A stretch of DNA of 64,000 nt from Ideonella sp. MAG2. Its GTDB lineage: Bacteria; Pseudomonadota; Gammaproteobacteria; Burkholderiales; Burkholderiaceae_C. A program made the position numbers and the translations under genes. Under the pieces are notes generated by a model that saw nothing but the letters and a program-made list of their open reading frames with translations, made no database searches and was not told where the DNA came from. The stretch spans positions 1,067,762 to 1,131,761 of the forward strand of contig PTEU01000002.1 in assembly GCA_004359425.1 (NCBI GenBank), read 5' to 3'. The number at the start of each line of letters is the position of its first letter. Within the stretch, counting starts at the first letter, position 1. This document shows positions 16,627 through 24,482 of this stretch, one piece after another.

Positions 16627-19385
16627 CAGTCCTCCTTCACAGATTGCACTGCCGCCTTGCTGGCCGCTTGGCGGGCCGCCAGCAGGGCTGACAACACGCC
16701 GGCGGTGAACACCGTGAGCAACAAGACCAGGAGTCGCGGCCAGGGCAGGCTCATGTCCATGCTCCAGTGAAAGCTCTGCGGATTCACCACCCAGATCAGC
16801 ACGGCGCTCAGGCCCAGGCCCAATCCCAGCCCGGCCAAACAGCCCACGCCGCACAGCAAGGCGGACTCCAGCGCGAGCAGGCGCAAGACGCCCGCGCGGG
16901 TCAAGCCCAAATGCAGCAGCAGGCCGAACTCCCGCTTGCGCGCCAGCACTTGCGCCGATTGACTGGCGGCAATGCCAAACACACCAATGGCCAAAGTCAC
17001 GGCCTGCAGCCAGACAGTCACCGCAAAGCTGCGGTCAAAAACTTTCATCGACACCTCACGCAGCTCTTGGCTGTCTGCCATCTCGATGTCCTCGGGCTGG
17101 GCCGCCAGCGCGCGCAAAGCCGCTTGGGCTTGGCGGCTGGTCTGGCCCGGCGCCAGCCAAATCTTCACCTCGTTGATGCGCTGATCTTGCGTCCAGGCTT
17201 GGTAGGCGTCCAGCGGCATCCAGGCCGCGCCGCTTTGGCGGGCATAGTCGCGCCAAACACCGCGCACAAAGACCTTGAGCGGGGGCAGGCCTGGGCGCAG
17301 GTGCATCTCTGTGGTGTCGCCGGGCTTGAGCTGCAAGCTGTCGCGCAGGGCCTCGCTGATGTAGACCGGTATCTGGCATAGGAGCCTGTCGGACTTGGGG
17401 AGTGTCGGCTGCAAATCGGCCGCAGCGGCCCATTTCTCACCGCCTTCTTGCCCCATAGCTGGGCTATGGGGCTGCGAACTCGGCAAGAACTGGTCTCGCT
17501 GGGGCCGATTTTCGCGATCGACACCCCAAGCCCGACAGGCTCCTAGCGGCGCTGTGGTGGGCGCCAGGGCTTGGGCCAAAGGCAGTTGCGCCTCATCCAC
17601 CTGCTTGGCCAGCAAGGCGAAACGCTGGCCACCCATCAGCACCTCGTCGCTGCGTTGGTGCTCGACCGCTTGCACCACGCTGCTGGAGCGCAAGGCGGCC
17701 AAGAATTCAGGTGGCAAGGGCGCATGCAGGCTGGCGCCACCTTGCTGAACTTGCAGGCTGGAGCGCAGGTAGAGGTCCGCCGGCAGCATGTGGTGCAGCC
17801 ACTGGGTGAGGGAGTCTCTGAAGCTGCCCACCATCACCAGCATGGCGACCGACAAGCTCAGGCTCACCAGCACCCCGGCCAGGGCGCGGCTGGCTTCGCC
17901 CGCTTGGTCTCGGGCCCGTTCCTCCACCAGCAAGACCAAGGCGTGGCGTTGCGAGCCGGGCCAGCGGCGCAGCAGCACGAGGGCGCCCCGCACGCCCCAG
18001 GGCACGCAGGCAATGCCGCCCAGCAGCATGCACAACATGGCGGCATAAGCGGCCAGCGGGACGTCTGCCAGCGGCCAGGTCTTGGGCGGTGGTGGCACCA
18101 TCGCCAAGCCCAGGCCCAAGAGCAGCAACACCGGCCCCAAAGCGCTGTGTGTGGATAGGCCGCTGCTGCTTCCAAGGCCTTTCAACACCTGCGCCACCGG
18201 CATGCGCCGCACCGTCAGTGCGGGCAGGGCAGCACTGAGCAGGCTCAGTGCCAAGCCCAGCCCGCCAAACAACCCGGCCGCAGCCCAAGGCCCTTGCGCC
18301 AAGCTCATGCCGGCGGATAGGTGGCCCAGGCCCAAATTGGCGCCCAAGGCCTGCAAGGCCCATTGCGCGGTGGCCCAGCCCAAGGCCAGGCCCAACACAC
18401 TGCCCAAGCCACCCAAGAGCGCTGCTTCCAGCAGCACCAGACGGGCACGCTCGGCCCCCGTCATGCCCAGCACACCCAGCAGGGCCCACTGCGGCAAGCG
18501 CTGCGCCACGGACAAGCTCATCACCGCAAATACCAAAAAGCTGCCCGTGAACAAGGCCATCAGCGAAAGCATGCTGAGGTTGACTCGATAGGCCCGGGTG
18601 ATGTCGCGCATGCGTTGGCCTTCATCCGGCGGCGGCGCAGCGCTGACGCCCTCAGGCCAACGCTGCCGGGCCAACCAGCGCTCCGCGTCCACGCCAGTCA
18701 CCAAGCGCACATCCACGCGGTCGAGCCGACCCAGCTTGCCCAGCAGCACTTGGGCGGCGGCAATGTCCAGCACGGCCAAGGGTGAGCCCGCTGCGGTGTT
18801 GGCTGGGCCTAGGCTGAAAGTGTGGCTGTGCGCCTGGCCGCTGTCGGCCTGAGCGGCACGCAGGCTCACCGTCTGAGCCTGGCCCCCCAGCTTCTGCAGC
18901 GCGGCGGGGTTGAGTGAAAGCTGTTGCGGATCCAGCCCTGCCAGCGGGTTGGTGGGGGCGCTGCCCGCAGCAGGTGCCTGAGGCAGCAAGGCGGGGTTGA
19001 GGGCCGCACCCTGCAGCACATCCCAGCCGATCACCCGCAGGCTGAAGGGCTTGCCTTGCGGATCTTGCACATCTTGCGCCAAGGCTTGGCCTTCCAAGAT
19101 GGGTGAGGCCAGTTGCACGTCTGGGTCGGCCGCCAAGCTGGCCAACAGCGTTTCAGCCAGGCCCTTTGCGGCGTCAGAGTGCAGCACCACATCGGGCTGG
19201 CCCTGCAGGCTGGTGGCGGCGCTGGAGAACTCCGCCAAGGCGGTGCTGTTGAGCAGATGAACGGCAAAGCCCAGCGCCACGCCCAGCACGATGGCCAGCA
19301 AGGCCAGTAATTGCCGCCCGGCCTGGTAGCGCAGCGCTGGCCAGCTCAGCTGGGCAAAGTGGCTCAGTGAGCGGGCAAGACCCAT
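16623..19385 (-). CDS. FtsX/MacB-type ABC transporter permease with in-frame repeat insertion
   Basis: A 920-residue inner-membrane protein with two FtsX domains. The N-terminal membrane helix (QLLALLAIVLGVALGFAVHL) is followed by a periplasmic domain, three helices near residues 270-390, a central pair, a second periplasmic domain, and three C-terminal helices ending near 910. Such proteins pair with a MacB/LolD-like ATPase to move lipids or lipoproteins or to act as mechanotransmitters. Its start overlaps the ATPase gene by 22 bp and its stop overlaps the AttH-like gene by 4 bp. Residues about 614-668 are translation of a miniature inverted-repeat element at 17379-17546, so the second periplasmic domain carries about 55 foreign residues without loss of frame. 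Confidence 0.92.
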   Translation of the reverse strand: MGLARSLSHFAQLSWPALRYQAGRQLLALLAIVLGVALGFAVHLLNSTALAEFSSAATSLQGQPDVVLHSDAAKGLAETLLASLAADPDVQLASPILEGQALAQDVQDPQGKPFSLRVIGWDVLQGAALNPALLPQAPAAGSAPTNPLAGLDPQQLSLNPAALQKLGGQAQTVSLRAAQADSGQAHSHTFSLGPANTAAGSPLAVLDIAAAQVLLGKLGRLDRVDVRLVTGVDAERWLARQRWPEGVSAAPPPDEGQRMRDITRAYRVNLSMLSLMALFTGSFLVFAVMSLSVAQRLPQWALLGVLGMTGAERARLVLLEAALLGGLGSVLGLALGWATAQWALQALGANLGLGHLSAGMSLAQGPWAAAGLFGGLGLALSLLSAALPALTVRRMPVAQVLKGLGSSSGLSTHSALGPVLLLLGLGLAMVPPPPKTWPLADVPLAAYAAMLCMLLGGIACVPWGVRGALVLLRRWPGSQRHALVLLVEERARDQAGEASRALAGVLVSLSLSVAMLVMVGSFRDSLTQWLHHMLPADLYLRSSLQVQQGGASLHAPLPPEFLAALRSSSVVQAVEHQRSDEVLMGGQRFALLAKQVDEAQLPLAQALAPTTAPLGACRAWGVDRENRPQRDQFLPSSQPHSPAMGQEGGEKWAAAADLQPTLPKSDRLLCQIPVYISEALRDSLQLKPGDTTEMHLRPGLPPLKVFVRGVWRDYARQSGAAWMPLDAYQAWTQDQRINEVKIWLAPGQTSRQAQAALRALAAQPEDIEMADSQELREVSMKVFDRSFAVTVWLQAVTLAIGVFGIAASQSAQVLARKREFGLLLHLGLTRAGVLRLLALESALLCGVGCLAGLGLGLGLSAVLIWVVNPQSFHWSMDMSLPWPRLLVLLLTVFTAGVLSALLAARQAASKAAVQSVKEDW
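17379..17546. mobile_element. Miniature inverted-repeat element (162 bp) inside the permease gene
   Basis: Terminal repeats GAGCCTGTCGGACTTGGGG (from 17382) and GAGCCTGTCGGGCTTGGGG (read from 17543 on the other strand) differ at one base. TAG occurs at both ends (17379-17381 and 17544-17546); the four-base flanks are ATAG and CTAG. A central hairpin CCCCATAGC-TG-GGCTATGGGG lies near 17452-17473. Body length is 162 bp, the same as the element after parB, with the same architecture but diverged sequence. The net addition of 165 bp is 55 codons and contains no stop in the permease frame. Confidence 0.8.
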
Positions 19386-20035
19386 GGGCGGATTCCCTTC
19401 TCGTCCAGCCGCAGCGCGCGGTCAGCGCGGCCTGCGGCCTGCTCGGAATGGGTGACCAGCAAGCAGGCGGCGCCTTCAGCCCGCACTTGGGTGAGCAGCA
19501 GGTCCATCACCTCGCGGGCATGGCGGGCGTCCAGATTGCCCGTGGGTTCATCGGCCAGGATCAGGGCGGGCTTGTGCACCAAGGCCCGCGCAATGGCCAC
19601 CCGCTGCAATTGGCCGCCGGAGAGCTGACGCGGTATGCGGGCGCCTAAGTCTCCCAGCCCGACGGCGTTCAGCATGGCTCGCACCCGGGCGGGGTCTGGC
19701 CTGTGCAGCAGCAGCAAGGGCAGGGCGACGTTCTGCGCCACAGTCAGGTGGGGCAAGACATGAAAGGCCTGGAACACAAAGCCTAACTTGGCGCGCCGCA
19801 ACTCGGCCCGTCCTGCTTCATCCAGTGTGGCGAGGTCTTGGCCGTCGATCTCGATGGCACCCGCATCGGGCTCGTCCAGCCCGGCCAGGCAATTGAGCAG
19901 CGTTGACTTGCCCGTGCCCGACTCGCCCAGCAAGGCCACCAACTCGCCACGCACCAGCGTTAGATCGACGGCTCGAAACACGGCGCTGTCGCCATAAGCT
20001 TTGGCCAGACCTTCGGCGCGCAGGAGAGGAGTCAT
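19364..20035 (-). CDS. MacB/LolD-type ABC transporter ATPase
   Basis: A 223-residue cytosolic ATPase subunit. Walker A is ALLGESGTGKSTLLN near residue 36, the Q-loop is GFVFQAFHVLPHLT near 86, the signature is RQLSGGQLQRVAIARAL near 135, and Walker B is ALILADEPTGNLD near 155. The H-loop histidine follows (LLVTHSEQAA). The ATG at 20035 (MTPLLRAEGLAKAYG) was preferred to a TTG six codons upstream. It is the first gene of the operon with the FtsX-type permease and the AttH-like secreted protein, overlapping the permease start by 22 bp. The closest functional class is the LolD/YbbA-type lipoprotein or lysophospholipid exporters; the cargo is unknown. Confidence 0.92.
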   Translation of the reverse strand: MTPLLRAEGLAKAYGDSAVFRAVDLTLVRGELVALLGESGTGKSTLLNCLAGLDEPDAGAIEIDGQDLATLDEAGRAELRRAKLGFVFQAFHVLPHLTVAQNVALPLLLLHRPDPARVRAMLNAVGLGDLGARIPRQLSGGQLQRVAIARALVHKPALILADEPTGNLDARHAREVMDLLLTQVRAEGAACLLVTHSEQAAGRADRALRLDEKGIRPWVLPAH

Positions 20036-20179
20036 CTCTGAATTTTCGCCCAAGCCTGCGGGCTTGAATGAGACAACTCCTCACCGGTCGGCTGGTGTGG
20101 ACTGGCCCGCTGACACCGGTGGAAGCCAGGCGTCTTCCTTTCAGGGTGCGCCAGGCTTGAACGGCCGTCAAACAGGCAT

Positions 20180-20406
20180 CAAACCAAGCCGCAACGATCA
20201 GCGGCGGCCTTCGTGCCGCTGGAACTGCCCACCCAGCGCAACTCAGGGGACATCCGTATCGAGCTGCGCCACAGGGCGACCCTGATCAGCGTGACCTGGC
20301 CCGCCACAGCCGCTGTGGAGTACGCGGCCAGGATGCCGGGGGTGTTGCGATGATCCGCATCGATGGCCTGTGGCTGGCGGCCCAGCCGATGGACATGCGT
20401 GCCGGT
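20180..20406 (+). mobile_element. IS66-family remnant (3' end of tnpA, 5' end of tnpB)
   Basis: Positions 20207-20353 read AFVPLELPTQ, DIRIELRHRATLISVTWP and the terminal PGVLR followed by TGA, the C-terminal end of an IS66 orf1 product. The overlapping ATG at 20350 starts MIRIDGLWLAAQPMDMRAGA, the N-terminus of the IS66 TnpB protein, and homology fades about 19 codons later. The tnpA/tnpB ATGA overlap is the normal IS66 arrangement. No transposase and no terminal repeats remain. The stretches 20036-20179 and 20407-20560 hold nothing else I can identify. Confidence 0.75.
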
Positions 20407-20560
20407 GCGGACCGCCTGATCCTGGATCACCTGACGTACTACAGGATCGAGCAGTCGGGCACGGTGCGAATGAGGCCCATGAGATTCCCGAGGTCGCAAT
20501 GCATGGATCGGATGTGGCATCAGAAGCTGGACAATGCGCGGCCGCGAGGAGTCGACTGTC

Positions 20561-22555
20561 ATGAGGAATGTCCACAACGCCCCTGAACCCGCCGCACGCT
20601 GGGACATCCAAGTCTTGCGCGGCGTGGCCGTGGCGTGGGTGCTGCTCTACCACGCAGGTGTGCCCGGAGTGCAGGGCGGGTTCTTGGGGGTGGACATCTT
20701 CTTCGTTGTGTCGGGCTGGCTGATCACGGCGCTGGTACAGCGTAGCTTGTTGGAGGGGCGCTTCAGCTTTTGTGAGTTCTATTGGCGGCGCGCCAAACGA
20801 CTCTTGCCCGCAGCCTACGTCACTTTGGGTGTGACGACGCTGCTGACCCCCTGGTTTTTGAATGATCTGGAGCAGTTGGATTTCCACCTTCAGCTGTGGG
20901 GCGCGCTGGCCTTTGTGAGCAACTACGTGCTCATGAATCAAAGTGGCTACTTTGCGGGTTCGGCTGAGCTCAAGCCGCTGCTGCATTTCTGGTCTTTGGC
21001 GATTGAGGAGCAGTACTACCTTCTCATGCCCGCACTCTTGGTCCTGGTGGGACCACGCTGGCGTGCTGGCGTGGTAATTTGCCTCACGCTGGAGAGTTTG
21101 GGCTTGTGCGTGTATTGGCTCGAGGTGGACACCAGCGCGGCGTTTTACCTGCTTCCGGCGCGTGCCTGGGAGCTGGGCCTGGGTTCTTTGGGCGCACTCT
21201 GGCATGGCCGCTATGCCTTGCCCTGGCTGCGCGTGGCGCGTTGGCCAGCCTTGGGCGTGCTGGCGCTTGTTCCGCTCTTTGCGCCCCTGGGCGGCTGGCA
21301 CCCCGGGCCCAGCGCATTGATGGTAGGCCTAGCGACGCTGGCGCTGCTGTGGATGGGTCAGCCACGCCCCCAAGCAGGGTCCTGGATGCAGCCCCTCATG
21401 TGGTTGGGTGATCGCTCCTATTCCCTCTATCTGGTGCACTGGCCGCTGCTGGCCTTTGTGCACAACGCCTGGTTGATAGATCCGTCCATGCCCAGTGTCC
21501 AGCACAGCTTGTTGGCGTGGCGTCTGGCGGCTCTGCTGCTGGCCGTGGGCTTAGCGGCGGCTTTGTATCGATGGGTGGAACTGCCCTGCCGTCACAGCTC
21601 TTGGTGCCCAAGTTGGCGTCACTTTGCAGGTGTGGTGGGTGCCACTGCGCTGGTGGCCTTGCTCCCATGGGTCAGCCAGCCCGACGCACAGAGCACCGCG
21701 CAGCAAGCGCATCTGCGCCGACCCAACTACGGTCTGCATGAGCAGTGCGACAGCGTCCAAGCATTCGTTCCGCGCACAGCATGCCAAACCGGGGTGGCAC
21801 CGCGCTGGTTGGTCTGGGGCGACTCTTATGCGATGCACATCGTGCCTGGCTTGCAGGCGCCAGCTGGGCAGTCCGGCCTGATGCAGGCCACGGCTTCGTC
21901 CTGTGGGCCGTTTCTGGGCCTCACACCCTACCGGCCTGCAAGCCGTGGGCATCAAACCTTAAGCCTGTCTTGGTCGGCGGACTGTCGAGATTTCAATGCC
22001 TCAGTATTACGCTATTTGGCCGGTGCCCCGCAGGTGGACACGGTGATTCTCTCCAGCAGCCTGACCGCCTATCTGCATAGCCCGCCATACGAGAGTTTGC
22101 TGTGGACGGCGGGTGAGCCAGCGCCGCAATTGCGCGCTCCAAGCGTCGAGCTGCTGCTTCAGGCCTCACGAGACACCGTGCAGGCGCTGCGTGCCTTGGG
22201 CAAGCGCGTGGTGCTCATCGCGCCGCCGCCTTCAGCAGACATTGATATCGCTTCCTGTCTAGAACGCCAGGCGAACAAGCGTTTGGCGCTGGGAGCGCCT
22301 GCGGGCTGCGTGATACAGCGCCAGGCCTATGAGCAAGCACGGGCGCTGGTGCTGGACTACTTGCGGCGCGCGCCCACCGAAGCTCAACTGCCGGTGCTAC
22401 GCTTGGACGACTATCTGTGCGACGCCAAGCGCTGCCGCACCGAAATCCAAGGCGTGCCCTTGTACCGCGATGCGGGTCACTTGAGCTACGACGGTGCTGT
22501 GGTGTTGGCGGACGCTATGCATTGGGGTAGCAAAGTTCAGCAATTGGCACGCTAA
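20561..22555 (+). CDS. Acyltransferase family 3 with C-terminal SGNH domain (OafA/YrhL-like)
   Basis: A 664-residue integral membrane protein. Residues 15-360 form an acyltransferase-3 domain of about ten helices with the hallmark DIQVLRGVAVAWVLLYHAG (catalytic-type His), FLGVDIFFVVSGWLI, and FWSLAIEEQYYLLMPALLV. The C-terminal periplasmic part is an SGNH hydrolase-like domain with VWGDSYAMHIVPGL near residue 425 (GDS nucleophile) and AGHLSYDGAVVLA near 635 (Asp/His pair). Such fused proteins O-acetylate lipopolysaccharide, peptidoglycan or capsule sugars. The start MRNVHNAPEP at 20561 avoids an upstream in-frame ATG lacking homology. IS66 debris lies before it and IS110 debris after it, which suggests lateral arrival. 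Confidence 0.9.
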   Translation: MRNVHNAPEPAARWDIQVLRGVAVAWVLLYHAGVPGVQGGFLGVDIFFVVSGWLITALVQRSLLEGRFSFCEFYWRRAKRLLPAAYVTLGVTTLLTPWFLNDLEQLDFHLQLWGALAFVSNYVLMNQSGYFAGSAELKPLLHFWSLAIEEQYYLLMPALLVLVGPRWRAGVVICLTLESLGLCVYWLEVDTSAAFYLLPARAWELGLGSLGALWHGRYALPWLRVARWPALGVLALVPLFAPLGGWHPGPSALMVGLATLALLWMGQPRPQAGSWMQPLMWLGDRSYSLYLVHWPLLAFVHNAWLIDPSMPSVQHSLLAWRLAALLLAVGLAAALYRWVELPCRHSSWCPSWRHFAGVVGATALVALLPWVSQPDAQSTAQQAHLRRPNYGLHEQCDSVQAFVPRTACQTGVAPRWLVWGDSYAMHIVPGLQAPAGQSGLMQATASSCGPFLGLTPYRPASRGHQTLSLSWSADCRDFNASVLRYLAGAPQVDTVILSSSLTAYLHSPPYESLLWTAGEPAPQLRAPSVELLLQASRDTVQALRALGKRVVLIAPPPSADIDIASCLERQANKRLALGAPAGCVIQRQAYEQARALVLDYLRRAPTEAQLPVLRLDDYLCDAKRCRTEIQGVPLYRDAGHLSYDGAVVLADAMHWGSKVQQLAR

Positions 22556-22897
22556 GCGAATGCGAGGAAACATCCCCATGGCCTGGCATCGGCGTCCATG
22601 AGCCAAGATTGGTGTTGCCAGTTGATCAATCTTATGGTTGATCTGAAAAGGGAAATTTCATGCGTCGGTGTCGATTTGACCAAGCGGGTCTACCAGGTGC
22701 ATGCCGCTGGCGCATGTCTATAGATTGGAGAAATCGCCATGGGCATGGCGGTGCCCGGCAACGTCGCTAGGTCGGCACCGCGCCACTCTGAGGCGGTTGC
22801 GCCCAGTTTGCCCCGTTGAGCAACGGGGCGGGTCATCGCCAATGTTCCCACGGGAATTGTTTGCGGTGCTCCGGTGGCCAGGAGGCGGCATGAGCCC
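22556..22897 (+). mobile_element. Intergenic region with IS110-family transposase N-terminal remnant
   Basis: Of these 342 bases, 22634-22723 encodes a 29-residue frame containing ISCVGVDLTKRVYQVHAAG and then a TAG. This is the conserved N-terminus of IS110-family (DEDD) transposases, including the first catalytic Asp. The rest of the gene is gone or too decayed to read. Nothing else was recognised here; the region ends at the nitroreductase stop. Confidence 0.6.
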
Positions 22898-23698
22898 TCA
22901 CAGTGGCTCTCCGTTATTCATAAAGTCTTGCTGCTCCAACATTGCCAGCAATTCGCGCGAGATCCCCTGCATGGCGATGGGCGAATACTTCAGCTCCGAG
23001 GTGTAGAACTGCGCCAGAGAGGTGATGCCATGCTCGGCCCAGCGTTGGCGCGCATCGGCGCTCAGGCTTTGATAGCGCAGTAGGCCGCGCCGGTCACGCT
23101 GGGCATACAGCGCGTCAATCTCGGCAGGCCCGGCGCGTTGGTAACGTTCACGATGAAGGTAAGCCGCCATGGGCAGGCGGTCGCGCGGCTCAGGGGTCTC
23201 GTCGGGCCAACCCACTACCAAGCTGGTCACGGGGAAGGTGCCTGCTGGCAATTCCAAGAACCGCGCAATGTCAGGGGCTGCGTTCAAGGTGGTGCCCAAA
23301 TAGCAAATGCCCAAGCCTTGGGACTCACAGGCCAGCGCCATGCTTTGCGCCAGGATCATTGCGTCAAACGCGGCCACCAAGAAGCCGTGGAAGTTGTCGA
23401 AGTTGTCGCGGGCTCGGTTCATAGCCAGCCAGTCGCGTGTGCGCCGGGCCTCCGCGCAAAAGGTCAGCATCACCGGGGCTTGCAAGATCATCTCTTGCTC
23501 GCCATGCAGGCGGAACAACTCGGTCTTGCCTTGCACATCTCGTGTCTCGATCACCGCGTAGGTGTTGAGATTGCCCGAGCTGGAGCTGCCGAGAATGGCG
23601 GCTTCCAGCAAACCGTCTAACAGCGCAGGTGGCACATCGTCGGGTTTGAAGGCGCGGATGGAGCGGTGGGCGCGCAGGAGAGCGAGGACATTCGTCAT
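22898..23698 (-). CDS. NfsA-like FMN-dependent nitroreductase
   Basis: A 266-residue flavin oxidoreductase of the NfsA/FRP branch. The N-terminal FMN-binding motif LLRAHRSIRAFKPDDVP is typical, followed by SSSSGNLNTYAVIETRD and the central AFDAMILAQSMALACESQGLGICYLGT helix region that makes the dimer. The C-terminal part ends YSPIAMQGISRELLAMLEQQ. It reduces quinones, nitroaromatics or flavins with NAD(P)H in the cytosol. The gene is divergent from the carboxymuconolactone decarboxylase-like gene, with 94 bp between starts, so the pair may share a redox or aromatic-stress promoter region. The physiological substrate is unknown. Confidence 0.9.
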   Translation of the reverse strand: MTNVLALLRAHRSIRAFKPDDVPPALLDGLLEAAILGSSSSGNLNTYAVIETRDVQGKTELFRLHGEQEMILQAPVMLTFCAEARRTRDWLAMNRARDNFDNFHGFLVAAFDAMILAQSMALACESQGLGICYLGTTLNAAPDIARFLELPAGTFPVTSLVVGWPDETPEPRDRLPMAAYLHRERYQRAGPAEIDALYAQRDRRGLLRYQSLSADARQRWAEHGITSLAQFYTSELKYSPIAMQGISRELLAMLEQQDFMNNGEPL

Positions 23699-23792
23699 GG
23701 GTGAATTTCTGAGTGAGGAGGCAAGGATGGGGGTGCGCCTGGCCTCTTACTCACCCTTGGCTGCTAGCATCCATCATCCCCTCTCGAGAGAA

Positions 23793-24392
23793 ATGCTTAT
23801 GCCGTTTATTGACCCACTGCCTGCCGATGCCAACCCGGAAGTGGCGGAGTTGGCGAAGTTCTTTAACGAAACCCTGGGATTCTGCCCCAACAGCGTGCTC
23901 ACCATGAGCCGTCGGCCCGAGATCGCCAAAGCCTTCATCCAGCTCAATATGGCGGTCATGGCCAACCATGGCCGGGTCAGCTCTGCACTCAAGCGGCTGA
24001 TTGCCTATGTCTCCAGCCATGCCACGGGCTGTCTCTATTGCCAAGCGCACACCATTCGCGCGGCAGACCGCTATGGCGCAGCACCCGAGCAGCTTGCGCA
24101 CATATGGGAGTTCCGCACCCACGCGGCGTTCAGCGCCGCAGAGCGCGCTGCGCTGGAGTTGGCATCGGCCGCCTCGATGGTGCCTAACGATGTTTCTGCA
24201 GAGCTGCAAGCCGAAGTCAAACGCCACTGGGATGATGGCGAGGTGGTCGAGATCATGGGCGTGATTGCACTGTTTGGCTTTCTCAACCGCTGGAACGATT
24301 CCATGGCCACGTCTTTGGAGGAAGGGGCCATCGCATCCGGCGAGGCTTTGCTCACCGCCGGCAGCGAGTGGCAGGTCGGCAAGCACCAGTAA
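23793..24392 (+). CDS. AhpD/carboxymuconolactone decarboxylase-like protein
   Basis: A 199-residue all-helical protein of the AhpD-like superfamily. The active-site motif SSHATGCLYCQAHT near residue 77 has the Cys-x2-Cys-x3-His arrangement of peroxidase-type members rather than true decarboxylases. It probably acts in alkylhydroperoxide or disulfide chemistry in the cytosol. The start is the ATG at 23793 (MLMPFIDPLP), three bases after GAGAGAA; the next ATG two codons later is also possible, while the long upstream frame overlaps the divergent nitroreductase and was rejected. Its 3' end faces the tannase-family gene across a stem-loop. Confidence 0.85.
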   Translation: MLMPFIDPLPADANPEVAELAKFFNETLGFCPNSVLTMSRRPEIAKAFIQLNMAVMANHGRVSSALKRLIAYVSSHATGCLYCQAHTIRAADRYGAAPEQLAHIWEFRTHAAFSAAERAALELASAASMVPNDVSAELQAEVKRHWDDGEVVEIMGVIALFGFLNRWNDSMATSLEEGAIASGEALLTAGSEWQVGKHQ

Positions 24393-24418
24393 GGCTTGTA
24401 CTAACGCACCAGCAAAAA

Positions 24419-24442
24419 AGCCCAGGGCTTGCGCGCTGGGCT
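24419..24442 (-). terminator. Intrinsic terminator of the tannase-family gene
   Basis: AGCCCAG (24419-24425) pairs with CTGGGCT (24436-24442), extended by a GC-rich inner stem. On the minus strand the stem is followed by TTTTTT, so it terminates the esterase transcript whose stop is 41 bp upstream; the plus strand lacks a clean U run. Confidence 0.75.
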
Positions 24443-24482
24443 GTTGTGGGGCGGGTTGAGAGCCCCTGAAGTCGGCCAGGGT

